Source: an uncultured Allomuricauda sp.
Lineage (GTDB): Bacteria > Bacteroidota > Bacteroidia > Flavobacteriales > Flavobacteriaceae
Direction of reading: 5' to 3'
Assembly (NCBI RefSeq): GCF_947495325.1
Contig: NZ_CANLYK010000003.1
Coordinates: 248,001 to 312,000 of the forward strand
DNA length: 64,000 nucleotides
This document shows positions 34,266 through 44,009 of this stretch, piece by piece (the first letter of the stretch is position 1; the number at the start of each line of letters is the position of its first letter). The position numbers were made by a program, and so were the translations under genes. Below the pieces are notes generated by a model, which was given only the letters and a program-made list of their open reading frames with translations, did no database searches and was not told where the DNA came from.

Positions 34266-36041
34266 TTACCAACCTGGGTTCTGTACTAAGTTTGGAGCCA
34301 AATCTGGATTTAACTGTGTTGCAGGAATTGGAAAAAAGTAGTTCTTTCGGCTAAACAATCTAACGGCTGCAGGATCTATTATGGTTGCCTCAAGAATTCC
34401 ATCTCCTGATTCATAGGGTGTAGTTCCGTAAGCCATGGTTGCCGGGTCGTAAAGGTCAAGGTCAGTTGCGTACTCTGTACCTTCCACAACGGCACCTATT
34501 AAATCCTGCCCCAATACATCTACTGCTATGTCCCATCTCTTAAGATCATTGTACCTATTGTTTTCCATATATAGCTCTACCGATCTTTCTCTTCTAATCT
34601 CTTCCAAAATATCCAGATTATTGGCAGTGGCCAAAGCATTTGTCAAAGGTGCAACACCTGCTCTTTCCCTAACTACGTTAATGGAAATATCCAAGTCTGC
34701 ATCTGAAATGGAACCGTCACGCTCATAAAGTGCTTCGGCATAAGTTAACAACACCTCCGCCAATCGAAGTTGAGGATAGTTAAAACCTTCCGAACCTGCT
34801 TCCCGGTAATTTGGATAATCATCCACCCTATACTTCCTATTGGTCAAATTGGAAAGACTAACACTTCCTCCAGTAACTGGAAGAGGCAAAGAACCATTCT
34901 CCGGCAAGTTTTCACCGAAATAAGAAATCATTCGATAATCCCTGTCAATAAACTGATCGGATTGCAGAAAATACCCTTGGAACAGTGGAGACTGTGCTAT
35001 TGGTAGACCATCAGTACTTAAAAATAAATCCAAAAATGTTTGTGTTGGCGCATTTCTCCCTCCCGTGGTATGAGGGAGATTACTTCCTGGTTGTCTCAAA
35101 TCAAAGTCATAAATATTTTGAATAATAAATTCCTTATTATCCGCTTTTGTTAAACCTGCAGGATTGGAATCAGCACCTTCCAAAACAAAAAGATACCTGT
35201 AACTTAGATTGTCAAGCTCTGTATTGAAATTGAATATTTCGTATCCTCCATTATCAATAACAGATTTAGCAGCGGTTACGGCCCTGTCAAAAAATGAGGC
35301 AGGTGTGGAAATGGGTCCCCCGGATCCTTCAAAATCTGTACTTGTACCTACATATTTTTCCCAGGTTCCTTCATACAAGAGAACACGTGCTTTAAAAGCC
35401 TCAGCGGCATAACTGCTAATCCTTCCCAAATCATCTCCTGTAGCCGTAGCGGGCAAACCGGCAATGGCCACATCCAAATCAGCCAGCACTTGTTCGATCA
35501 CCTCATACCTACTGTTTCTAGGAAGGTTGAAATCTTCATCATCTACCTCAAAAACCTTAGTTGCCAAAGGTATCCCGCCATACATACGGAGCAAGGTAAA
35601 ATGCTCCCATGCCCTAAAAAAGTAAGCTACTGCCACATATTCAGAAATATCAGATGCATTACCTGCATACTCGGCCGCCTTTTCTATCACAATGTTCACG
35701 TCTCTCAGATTCCCATAACCTGAACTCCAAAAAGCATCGGTAGATCCATCGTCCGTGTTTGTTCCTTGTCCGTAAGGCTGCGTCCAAGCGTTGAAATCAG
35801 TACCAAAGTCACAGATATACTGAAAGTCTCCTCTAGCCTGCATAAAATTGTAAAAAAGATTAGTGGCGGCCTCAAAATCTTCAGGAACATCAAAAAACTG
35901 AGATTCCGTTAAACTATCCAAGTCATCTAAGTCCAGAAACTTATCTTCGCATCCTATTAAAAAGAATGTTACTAGTGATAATGAAATAAATGCTCTTTTC
36001 ATACGATTACCTATTATGGTGTTTAAAATTTGTTTTTTCAT
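34266..36041 (-). CDS. susD-like: SusD/RagB family substrate-binding outer-membrane lipoprotein
   Basis: A 591-aa SusD family lipoprotein that captures polysaccharide or oligosaccharide at the cell surface and works as a lid on the SusC porin. The lipobox FLIGC is near 27-31. An internal start at 36002 (MKRAFISLSL) would shorten the leader and is equally plausible. The TPR-helix core is evident from TESQFF, YFFRAWEHFTLLRMYGG, KARVLLYEG and the C-terminal LTYAEALYERDG, with SVELYMENNRYNDLKRW late in the protein. The gene starts 4 bases after the susC stop, so the two are cotranscribed. Ligand not predictable. Confidence 0.95.
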   Translation of the reverse strand: MKKQILNTIIGNRMKRAFISLSLVTFFLIGCEDKFLDLDDLDSLTESQFFDVPEDFEAATNLFYNFMQARGDFQYICDFGTDFNAWTQPYGQGTNTDDGSTDAFWSSGYGNLRDVNIVIEKAAEYAGNASDISEYVAVAYFFRAWEHFTLLRMYGGIPLATKVFEVDDEDFNLPRNSRYEVIEQVLADLDVAIAGLPATATGDDLGRISSYAAEAFKARVLLYEGTWEKYVGTSTDFEGSGGPISTPASFFDRAVTAAKSVIDNGGYEIFNFNTELDNLSYRYLFVLEGADSNPAGLTKADNKEFIIQNIYDFDLRQPGSNLPHTTGGRNAPTQTFLDLFLSTDGLPIAQSPLFQGYFLQSDQFIDRDYRMISYFGENLPENGSLPLPVTGGSVSLSNLTNRKYRVDDYPNYREAGSEGFNYPQLRLAEVLLTYAEALYERDGSISDADLDISINVVRERAGVAPLTNALATANNLDILEEIRRERSVELYMENNRYNDLKRWDIAVDVLGQDLIGAVVEGTEYATDLDLYDPATMAYGTTPYESGDGILEATIIDPAAVRLFSRKNYFFPIPATQLNPDLAPNLVQNPGW

Positions 36042-36045
36042 AGCC

Positions 36046-39000
36046 TTAAAATATTAAGTTAACTCCAAAAGCAATTGTTCGCTGAAATGGATATATCTCT
36101 CTGTTTGAAGTAGTTCTATTCGGTCCTGTAACATTGGTGCTTGTGTTACCTGCCTCAGGATCAAAACCATCCTTAACCGCCGAAAATTCAAATAAATCGT
36201 TCCCAGAGAAATAGAACCTCACTTTATCCATATTGAATTTCTCAGTAAAATCTGAGGGCAACGTATAACCTAGGATCAAAGTCTTTAAACGCATATACCT
36301 ATTGTCCTGAAGAAAGAAATCATTATTGTTCCAGTTCCAGCCTGCCCTAGTTCCATTGGTTGTTAATCTTGGGTACGCTGCACCAGTATTTTCAGGAGTC
36401 CAGGACTGTCCTATATAGGCATTGGTCTGGTTGGACCAGACACGTTGGAAAGGATAAGTCTGGAAACCATCTCTGAAAAACTTTTGCTCTAAAGCTCCTT
36501 GAAAAAAAGCCGTAAAATCAAAATTTTTGTAGTTTGCACCTAAATTAATCCCAAAAGTGTAATGTAGTTGATTATCTCCCAGAAATTTAATATCTCCCAT
36601 TTCACTAATTGTACCAAAATCATCGATTTCACCATCTCCATTTAAATCCACTCTTCTAGTGTCTCCTGGCCGGAGTCCTGTATTACCACCTTGCACGGGA
36701 ACATCCCCTCCGGTATAAGTAGTATAGTACTGATCTACCTCGGCCTGGGTTTGAAAAAGACCATCCGTTTCATACCCAAAATACGCGTTGATCGGAAAAC
36801 CTTCAACAATGGGATTGAAACCAGCCTGGACTGAAGTTTGGCCCTCTACCCTTATAACCTCGTTATTATTGTCACTCATATTGAGCCCAACATTATAAGT
36901 AAAATCCTCACCAATCTGCCCCCTATAATTAAGAATGGCCTCCCATCCTTTTGTTCGCATGTGTCCTATGTTGGTTGCTGGCGCAGTACCACCCAAAACC
37001 TGAGACTGTTCCTTTTGTGCCAACATTCCGTAATTGTTTTTCTGAAAAACTTCGAAAGTACCGGTTAAACGCTGATTGAAAAATCCAAATTCCAATGCTA
37101 GGTTTTTAATTTCAACATTTTCCCATGTTCTTAGGGTAGTGGTGATGCCATTCACAACTGAAGTGGTTACTAATTGAGGAGCAACACCCAAGGTTGTTGT
37201 ATTATTCCCAATAGTGGATACATAATCCACCAAGCCAATACCCACTTGGTTACCACTAGATCCAAAACTTGCTCTTAATTTAAAGTTACTTAAATTTTCA
37301 AAATCAGCCATAAAGTTCTCCTTATGAATATTCCACCCTGCAGAAACACTTCCAAAATTGGAGTATTTGAATCCAGGGGCAAAACGGGAAGAACCATCCC
37401 TTCTTCCCACCAGTTCCAATAGATACTTTCCATCGTAATCGTAATTGATTCGGGAAAGTGTGGAATAAAGTCCCTCATTTTCTTGGTTTCCAGCATTTGT
37501 TTGGGTTCCTGTGGCAACATTTAAATCGTATATCCCTTGGTCATCTAACCCTAATCTTCTTGCAAACAATCTTTGATAATCTCTTTTCTCCGCCGTAAGC
37601 CCCACCATGGCAGAAACGGTATGTTTAGCTTGGGTAATACTATAGTTCAAAAATGCACCATACGTTTGATAGGTCTCCCTTTCATTGGTAACATCAATTC
37701 GGGGATTTCTGTTAATACTAGAAGCAGCAAGCTCATCCTCATTCCAACCATAAACAGGAACATTTAACAGCGTAAGATCTGTTCTTCCTGACACTTGATT
37801 AAAGGTAGCATTTGCATTTACAGAGAAACCAGAACCAATATCATATTTAGCCGTAAGGGTGATTTTTGCCAAATCCTCAACCTGTTCGTTTCTACCACCA
37901 TCTGTGGTTCCAGCTATAGAGTTAGTACCCCCGCAACATGCACCAAAATTCGCATACCACTGTCCAAATGGGTTCTTTGAAGGAAATATAGGTGCGTCTT
38001 GACTTACCAAGCTCTGCGCAAGTTGAGAGGAGGGGGCGGAAGTATTTGTTCTTTGGAATGTTATTCCAGCACCCAAATTCAACTTATCCGTAATGTCATA
38101 ATCGGTATTTAACCTAACATTATATTGCTTTACCCCATCGTAGGCGGTTTTCAGGGCGCCTTGTGTATCAGACAATCCAAAGGACAGACGATATCTTGCT
38201 TCATCAGAACTTCCCGATATACTCAAGGTTTGTTGATGACCTGAATTAGATCCGTATAGTTCATCATATCTATTTGAAGGTGCCAAATAGATGGTTCCCC
38301 AAAATTGGGTATCGTAAAAACCAGCCTCTCCATTAGCCATTCTTTGAACGTTCTCCTCAGTTGACCAACCCCAGTAATCTCCAGTACCATCTTGTTCTAC
38401 GGCTTCCAACCATATTTGCCCATATTCCTGCATGGTCATCACTGGCGGACGTAAGCCCAAAAAGTTGAATCTAACATTACCATTATATTCAATCTTCATT
38501 TTACCCTTCCCTTTTTTAGTGGTAACAAGTATCACTCCATTTGCGGCCCTAGAACCATAGATTGAAGCCGAACCATCTTTGAGGACACTTATATTTTCGA
38601 TATCGTCAGGGTTCATTTGAAAGAATTCGTTATTGTTAAAAACAGGAGCCCCATCAATAACAATTAACGGACTACCCCCATTAATTGAAGATGCCCCCCT
38701 GATATTTAGGGCAATCTCATCATTCCCAGGTCTTGCTGAACTCCTATTAACAACGAGACCAGGTGTCTGCCCCTGCAGGGCCAATGCAGCATTAGTTACC
38801 GCCCTGTCCTGAAAAACTTCGGAAGATACCTGTTCAATGGCCCCAGTCAAAGACTCTCTTTTTCTTTCTCCATATCCAACGACCACAACTTCATCCAGAT
38901 TGGTAAGGTCGGGATCCAATGATACATTAATAGTACTATTGCCTCCTACCGCAATTTCTTGGGTTGCAAACCCTATGGACGAAAATTCCAATATACTATC

Positions 39001-39285
39001 GGAAGACGAAACCGTTATGGCATAATTACCATCAAAATCGGTAACCGTACCATTTGTGGTTCCTTGTACTATAACATTAACCCCAGGAAGAGGGCTATTA
39101 TCATCGCTGCTTGTTATTGTCCCTGTTATTGTTCTGTCCTGATTGTCCTTTACAGTAAATAACTCTTTCGCAGTATTCGCTACTGCTGATGCATGTGTTT
39201 GTTCAACACCGAAAACTAAACAGCCTACTATACAGCATAGCCTAGTGAAAATTTTCAGTTTTGTTTGGTTGTGTAGTTTAATCAT
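36046..39285 (-). CDS. susC-like: SusC/RagA TonB-dependent outer-membrane transporter
   Basis: A 1079-aa TonB-linked receptor that imports oligosaccharides across the outer membrane with SusD. Features: signal peptide (about 1-33), an N-terminal carboxypeptidase-regulatory-like domain (TITGTITSSDDNSPLPGVNVIV start, about 53-130, given in short motifs GVNVIVQGT and DGNYAITV), TonB-box region (LDEVVVVGYGERKRES, about 133-148), a plug domain (APVFNNNEFFQMNPDDIENISVLKDGSA segment; motifs VLKDGSAS and IYGSRAANGVILVTTKKG), and a 22-strand barrel ending in FGVNLIF. It is the first gene of the susCD operon and faces the 802-bp control region. Confidence 0.96.
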   Translation of the reverse strand: MIKLHNQTKLKIFTRLCCIVGCLVFGVEQTHASAVANTAKELFTVKDNQDRTITGTITSSDDNSPLPGVNVIVQGTTNGTVTDFDGNYAITVSSSDSILEFSSIGFATQEIAVGGNSTINVSLDPDLTNLDEVVVVGYGERKRESLTGAIEQVSSEVFQDRAVTNAALALQGQTPGLVVNRSSARPGNDEIALNIRGASSINGGSPLIVIDGAPVFNNNEFFQMNPDDIENISVLKDGSASIYGSRAANGVILVTTKKGKGKMKIEYNGNVRFNFLGLRPPVMTMQEYGQIWLEAVEQDGTGDYWGWSTEENVQRMANGEAGFYDTQFWGTIYLAPSNRYDELYGSNSGHQQTLSISGSSDEARYRLSFGLSDTQGALKTAYDGVKQYNVRLNTDYDITDKLNLGAGITFQRTNTSAPSSQLAQSLVSQDAPIFPSKNPFGQWYANFGACCGGTNSIAGTTDGGRNEQVEDLAKITLTAKYDIGSGFSVNANATFNQVSGRTDLTLLNVPVYGWNEDELAASSINRNPRIDVTNERETYQTYGAFLNYSITQAKHTVSAMVGLTAEKRDYQRLFARRLGLDDQGIYDLNVATGTQTNAGNQENEGLYSTLSRINYDYDGKYLLELVGRRDGSSRFAPGFKYSNFGSVSAGWNIHKENFMADFENLSNFKLRASFGSSGNQVGIGLVDYVSTIGNNTTTLGVAPQLVTTSVVNGITTTLRTWENVEIKNLALEFGFFNQRLTGTFEVFQKNNYGMLAQKEQSQVLGGTAPATNIGHMRTKGWEAILNYRGQIGEDFTYNVGLNMSDNNNEVIRVEGQTSVQAGFNPIVEGFPINAYFGYETDGLFQTQAEVDQYYTTYTGGDVPVQGGNTGLRPGDTRRVDLNGDGEIDDFGTISEMGDIKFLGDNQLHYTFGINLGANYKNFDFTAFFQGALEQKFFRDGFQTYPFQRVWSNQTNAYIGQSWTPENTGAAYPRLTTNGTRAGWNWNNNDFFLQDNRYMRLKTLILGYTLPSDFTEKFNMDKVRFYFSGNDLFEFSAVKDGFDPEAGNTSTNVTGPNRTTSNREIYPFQRTIAFGVNLIF

Positions 39286-39393
39286 AAAATTTCATTTTAA
39301 AGGTTCTTAAACTGATGTATTATAAAAATCTCAGTGCTTAAATTGCCGTATTGACAATTGTTAAGCCAATGTTAAAGATAATTAGCACTCCAA

Positions 39394-39426
39394 ATGATAA
39401 ATTATTATTCAATGATGATAAATTAT
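39394..39426. promoter_or_regulatory. Putative HTCS operator pair near susC
   Basis: The identical 12-mer ATGATAAATTAT occurs at 39394-39405 and 39415-39426, exactly 21 bases apart. Each copy is followed by TTATTCA- or AGTTCA-type sequence, extending similarity. A 21-bp period places both copies on the same face of the helix (two turns), fitting tandem AraC-type dimers. It lies 109 bases upstream of the susC start. Confidence 0.65.
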
Positions 39427-39890
39427 AGTTCATTATAAAAAATGCGCTATAAAATCATATGGGAAGAAGATTTATATAAGAAAAATCTTATAGTATTTTA
39501 TTTTATTTTAAGGTTAAATTTTGATGAATTTTTCAGCAACCCAATCTGAGCCATTTTTAAATCTCAATAATAAATTATCCCCTACCTGCTAAAATCATAA
39601 CTTTAATTGAATAGCTATAAACAATCCCTGTATCGATAGAATTTTAGATAAAAAGCCATATTTAAAGGAGTTTCCAAAGGAAATAAAATGATGCAACTCC
39701 TGAAAAATGAAGTTTTCAATGATTTTTACCTCACTCACTTGACCTTTTTTTACTTTAAGGTATTTCAATAATTAAGGATGGCTTTCGATATCCATATTAA
39801 ACCTTAGGTCAATTTTGAACTTTAAGAATGTTATTGTTGATGCTGAAGTAATTTATAAGGGGATTTTTAATCGAAACGCCCTCCTAAAGA

Positions 39891-39923
39891 ATGATAGTTT
39901 ATAGCTTTTGAATGATAATTTAT
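39891..39923. promoter_or_regulatory. Putative HTCS operator pair near the GH88 operon
   Basis: ATGATAGTTTAT (39891-39902) and ATGATAATTTAT (39912-39923) are again 21 bases apart and close to the susC-side half-site consensus ATGATARWTTAT. The pair lies 164 bases upstream of the GH88 start. Sharing of both motif and spacing with the other pair makes chance unlikely. Confidence 0.65.
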
Positions 39924-40087
39924 TACAGTTGGCAACCTTTCTATTTAAACTTGTTAAAACTTTATTTACGCTCACATAAATACTCAATTATCACATTTAT
40001 AAATAGTTAGAATTTACCCAAGTGATTCTTTCAAATACGATCCAATAACAATACAAAAAAGGAACCCTTTTTTTAAGATAATTTAAA

Positions 40088-41308
40088 ATGAACAACAAAA
40101 TAAAAGCTTTATCCATATTCATCACAGTACTAATGCTACACTCCTGTGGCACCAATAAAAAAAAGGTATCTGGGTTTGATTCTACAACTGTTCTGGACCT
40201 AAATGTTTCAAAGACCAAGGAAACACTCAAAGAATTGAAAGATGTAGATGGTTTTGCAAGAAATATTCCTAAGAATAAAACCAATTGGGAACTTGTTGGG
40301 GTAAAAGATTGGTGCAGCGGGTTTTGGCCAGGCTTTTTATGGTATACTTATGAATATTCTGGAGATGAATCAATTAAAAAGGAGGCTGAAAGATTTACCG
40401 CCCCTATAAAATCCATAGCCTATAGCCCTGCAAGAAACCACGATATCGGTTTTATGATTTATAACAGTTTTGGAAATGGCTACAGACTAACAGGCAATAA
40501 GGAATATAAGGATGTGCTTTTGGCAGCTGCAGATACTCTGGCTACCCTATACAATCCTAAAGTAGGGTCCATTCTTTCTTGGCCAACGCAGAAAAAATAC
40601 CGTCACAATACCATCATAGATAATATGATGAATCTGGAATTGCTCTTCTGGGCTTCCAAAAACGGTGGTGACAAAAATTTATACGAAATTGCAGAAAGTC
40701 ATGCCAAGGTAACCATGAAAAATCTCCTAAGACCAGATGGTTCGCTCTATCATGTAGGGTCTTTCGATGAAGAGACCGGAGAATTTATCAAAGGGGTAAC
40801 CCATCAAGGCTATGCAGATGATTCTATGTGGGCCAGAGGCCAATCTTGGGGCATCTATGGTTTTGCGATGGCGTATAGAGAGACAGGGAATCCTGATTTT
40901 ATGGTAACATCAATGAAATTGGCAAATCACTTTTTAAAGCGTTTACCCGAAGATGGGATTCCTTTTTGGGATTTTGACGATCCAAAAATTCCCAATGCCC
41001 CCAAAGATGCTTCGGCAGCAGCAATAGCAGCTTGCGGAATGCTTGAGTTATCCAAATTGGTTAAAGACAACACCCTTAAGGACAAGTATATTGATGCGGC
41101 TAGGCGTTTTGTCGAAATACTTTCTTCCGATGCGTACTACAGCGGTGATACAAACCAAGCCTTATTGTTACACTCTACGGGGCACCATCCAAACAATTCA
41201 GAAATAGATGTTCCAATTATCTATGCCGATTATTACTTTATGGAAGCGCTGTTACGATTAAAAAATATTGAAGAAACCAAAAAGAATCAAGAACTGGTCA
41301 AGTCCTAA
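40088..41308 (+). CDS. GH88 unsaturated glucuronyl hydrolase, lipoprotein
   Basis: The 406-aa enzyme has a lipobox MLHSC (lipid Cys20) and is probably tethered facing the periplasm or outside. GH88 hydrolases remove the 4,5-unsaturated uronic acid left by lyases. The alpha/alpha-barrel motifs DWCSGFWPGFLWY (about 74-86) and the two catalytic Asp residues are visible: Asp119 in RNHDIGF and Asp178 in IIDNMMNLELL. Late WARGQSWGIYGFAMAY is also family-typical. It opens the plus-strand operon and matches the presence of three lyase-like genes downstream. Confidence 0.92.
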   Translation: MNNKIKALSIFITVLMLHSCGTNKKKVSGFDSTTVLDLNVSKTKETLKELKDVDGFARNIPKNKTNWELVGVKDWCSGFWPGFLWYTYEYSGDESIKKEAERFTAPIKSIAYSPARNHDIGFMIYNSFGNGYRLTGNKEYKDVLLAAADTLATLYNPKVGSILSWPTQKKYRHNTIIDNMMNLELLFWASKNGGDKNLYEIAESHAKVTMKNLLRPDGSLYHVGSFDEETGEFIKGVTHQGYADDSMWARGQSWGIYGFAMAYRETGNPDFMVTSMKLANHFLKRLPEDGIPFWDFDDPKIPNAPKDASAAAIAACGMLELSKLVKDNTLKDKYIDAARRFVEILSSDAYYSGDTNQALLLHSTGHHPNNSEIDVPIIYADYYFMEALLRLKNIEETKKNQELVKS

Positions 41309-41311
41309 ATA

Positions 41312-42190
41312 ATGTATATAACGGCTAAAAGTGGGGTGATAATTTTAATGATTGGACTGATTTCCCTGTCATCCATTGCACAATCCACTATACCCTATAC
41401 AAAAGGAAGAATTGTGGTAAGTTCTGATGGTAATGAACATGATCATGATGATTGGGCCGCTACACCCTTGACACTGGCATTATTAGCTTCGGCTGGATTA
41501 CAGGATAGTCTTGTAGTGTATACATTCAGTGATCATATTTGGGGCAGTAACCACGAAAAAGAAAACGGGAAGGCCCAAATGTTGGAAAGCGCCCGTGAGG
41601 GAAAGGAAATCTTCAATTTTAAAAACTCCAACTTTATAGAAGCAGTAGCAGATTCAACAAAGGCAATACGCGCAATTACCAAAGAAATTAATAAATCCGA
41701 TAAACATAATCCCATAAACATAATAGCCGCAGGGCCAATGCATGTTGTTGGAAGAGCCATTGAAAATGCAGATCAATCAAAACTAAAATATGTTAGGCTT
41801 ATTTCACATTCCAAATGGAACAACGAACATGCCGATAAACCTTATGATTGGGAAAAGCCTCATTCTGGATGGACATGGGATGAAATTAAAGAAATTTTTG
41901 CGCCAAGTGGACTTACCATGGATAAAATTGTAGACCAAAATGGTCGTGATGGTTATCAAGGTTTGAAAGCGCCGATACAAGAATACAATTGGGTGAAAAC
42001 CTCTGCTATAAGAGATACTTCTCCAAAAATTAAAAAACAAATGGACTGGCTATATGATAGACTTCTTACGTGTGTAAAAAAGGGTGATTTTGACCCTTCT
42101 GATGCTGGAATGGTAGTATATCTACTTACCGGAAAAGAAAAGACCGACCCTTCAGATGCAAGGAAGCTAATAGAAAATCCAACACATTAG
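41312..42190 (+). CDS. Secreted nucleoside-hydrolase-like protein
   Basis: A 292-aa protein with a signal peptide (about 1-23). The segment SSDGNEHDHDDWAATPLT (about 37-54) has the clustered Asp/Asn pattern of the nucleoside hydrolase calcium site (D-x-x-x-x-D-x-D-D). A later AAGPMHVVGRAI (about 138-149) resembles the fold's second conserved region. Nucleoside hydrolase-fold proteins normally cleave ribosides; a secreted copy in a PUL suggests a glycoside or furanoside substrate, which is inference. It lies 3 bases after GH88 and is surely cotranscribed. Confidence 0.6.
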   Translation: MYITAKSGVIILMIGLISLSSIAQSTIPYTKGRIVVSSDGNEHDHDDWAATPLTLALLASAGLQDSLVVYTFSDHIWGSNHEKENGKAQMLESAREGKEIFNFKNSNFIEAVADSTKAIRAITKEINKSDKHNPINIIAAGPMHVVGRAIENADQSKLKYVRLISHSKWNNEHADKPYDWEKPHSGWTWDEIKEIFAPSGLTMDKIVDQNGRDGYQGLKAPIQEYNWVKTSAIRDTSPKIKKQMDWLYDRLLTCVKKGDFDPSDAGMVVYLLTGKEKTDPSDARKLIENPTH

Positions 42191-42263
42191 AATCATTTTT
42201 TGGTAAGGATAGTTTAGATTAAATAAAAATCGGCCTATAACACATAATAAAGCTATTTTAACC

Positions 42264-44009
42264 ATGAACAGTAAGTTACTTTTAGTACTTTTTGTTGTTT
42301 CCCAGGTATATTTCACCAATGCACAAGATGCTTCAGCAGTACAGAACACATCGCAACAAGAACGTATGGAATGGTGGTCTGAAGCCAGATTTGGTATGTT
42401 CATCCATTGGGGTATTTATACCAAACTTGCTGGGTTTTATAAGGGCAAAGCACAACCTAATAGTGCTGAGTGGATAATGAACAGAGGGAAAATACCAATT
42501 GCCGAATATGAAAAATTGGCTGATGAATTTAATCCAAGAAAGTTCAATGCTAAAGAATTTGTGAATTTGGCAAAAGAGGCGGGGATGAAATATATGGTTA
42601 TTACCGCAAAACATCATGATGGATTCTCTATGTTCGATTCCAAAGCCAGTGATTACAATATTGTGGATGCTACTCCTTTTAAACGTGACATTTTGAAAGA
42701 ATTAGCAAAAGAATGTCAAGAACAGGGCATAAAATTCGGGTTCTACTATTCACAAGCTCAAGATTGGCATCATCCAGGGGGTATGGGCAACAATTGGGAT
42801 AAAACCATTCAACGGGTAAGCAGTGACGAGTACGTCTACGAAAAGGCGCTTCCAGAGGTAAAACAATTATTGACAGAATATGGTCCAATTGCAATTTTTT
42901 GGTGGGATACTCCTCGAAAAATGACAAAGGAAGTCGTTGATAGTTTATATCATATTACCTCGGCATTACAACCCAAAATCATTACTAATGATAGATTGGG
43001 CGAAGACTATCCCGGTGACCATAAGACATTTGAACGGCATGGACCCAGGTATACTCCGGAAGCAAAATATTGGGAATTATGTCAGCCCATTAGTGGAAGT
43101 TGGGGATATCGTAGCGATGATGATAATTTTAAATCCATTACTACGCTTATTCGAAATCTTATTGATCAAAGTAGTAAAGGCGGAAATTATTTGCTCAATG
43201 TGAGCCCCACTGCAGAAGGAACACTAAAATCCAAAGCAACCGAACGTCTAAGGGCCATTGGTACATGGATGAATAAAAACAGTGAGGCTATTTATGGTAC
43301 CCAAGCAAGTCCAACCACTGAAGAACCAAAATGGGGTAGAATTACCATGAAAACAGTTGATGGCAAAGGGCTGTTATATTTACATGTATATGATTGGGCA
43401 GATGGCGCATCTCTTCCCATCAGACTTAAAAATAATGTGGAGGCTTGTTATTTGTTAACCGATAAAAACAGAGCTTTTAAAACAACTTCTTTTGAAGATG
43501 GAATTCAAGTACAACTTTCTGGAAATGCTCCTGACACTATAGCGTCTGTAATTGTTTTAAAACTAAAAGAAATGCCCAATGCACTTCCTCAAAAACAGCT
43601 GGAACAGGGTAAAGAAGGAGTAGTCGCTTTACCAGCTTTTCGGGCGCAATATGAAAATTTGCAAGGGCCGGGAGCGCAATATGATGAACGTAAAGATTGC
43701 ATAGGCAATTGGGATAGTGAAACAGCTAGGGTATACTGGAAATTTACTGTCAAAAACCCTGGAGCTTTTAATTTGATAGGACAAGTTGCCGGTAAAGATG
43801 ATACAGAGGTCTCCATTTCCATAAATGGCAAATCAAAAATCCTAAAGATTTCTGTTGATGGTAATCCAAAAAAATTCAAGAAATTGGCAATGGGAAGTTT
43901 TACCATAGATAAAGCAGGTGAATATGAAATTTCTTTTATGCCCATTGCAGGAAAATGGAATTCCTTTAATTTAAGAGAAGTAACGCTACAACCCATCAAT
44001 ACGAAGTAA
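42264..44009 (+). CDS. GH29 alpha-L-fucosidase with C-terminal beta domain
   Basis: The 581-aa secreted protein (signal peptide about 1-20, NA-Q) is a GH29 retaining fucosidase. Typical barrel motifs are RFGMFIHWGIY (about 42-52), KYMVITAKHHDGF (about 109-121), FKRDIL, and the nucleophile Asp215 in IFWWDTP. The end of the barrel reads KGGNYLLNVSPTAEG. About 470-581 is a beta-sandwich accessory domain with EVSISINGKSKILKISV. It releases alpha-L-fucose from oligosaccharides. A paralogue lies at 54481 but with an esterase tail. Confidence 0.93.
   Translation: MNSKLLLVLFVVSQVYFTNAQDASAVQNTSQQERMEWWSEARFGMFIHWGIYTKLAGFYKGKAQPNSAEWIMNRGKIPIAEYEKLADEFNPRKFNAKEFVNLAKEAGMKYMVITAKHHDGFSMFDSKASDYNIVDATPFKRDILKELAKECQEQGIKFGFYYSQAQDWHHPGGMGNNWDKTIQRVSSDEYVYEKALPEVKQLLTEYGPIAIFWWDTPRKMTKEVVDSLYHITSALQPKIITNDRLGEDYPGDHKTFERHGPRYTPEAKYWELCQPISGSWGYRSDDDNFKSITTLIRNLIDQSSKGGNYLLNVSPTAEGTLKSKATERLRAIGTWMNKNSEAIYGTQASPTTEEPKWGRITMKTVDGKGLLYLHVYDWADGASLPIRLKNNVEACYLLTDKNRAFKTTSFEDGIQVQLSGNAPDTIASVIVLKLKEMPNALPQKQLEQGKEGVVALPAFRAQYENLQGPGAQYDERKDCIGNWDSETARVYWKFTVKNPGAFNLIGQVAGKDDTEVSISINGKSKILKISVDGNPKKFKKLAMGSFTIDKAGEYEISFMPIAGKWNSFNLREVTLQPINTK

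Larger units (their letters stand above)
39286..40087. promoter_or_regulatory. 802-base divergent control region of the PUL
   Basis: Lies between the divergent starts of susC (minus) and GH88 (plus). It is AT-rich and has no gene. It carries two pairs of 21-bp-spaced direct repeats listed separately, and a lone ATAATAAATTAT at 39567-39578 that matches the same half-site without a partner. The promoter for susC may include TATCTTTA (complement of about 39376-39383), but no good -33 was found. Confidence 0.75.

Noticed and set aside
39567..39578. Third HTCS half-site ATAATAAATTAT
   Set aside because: It lacks a partner 21 bases away on either side; in AT-rich DNA a single copy may be chance.
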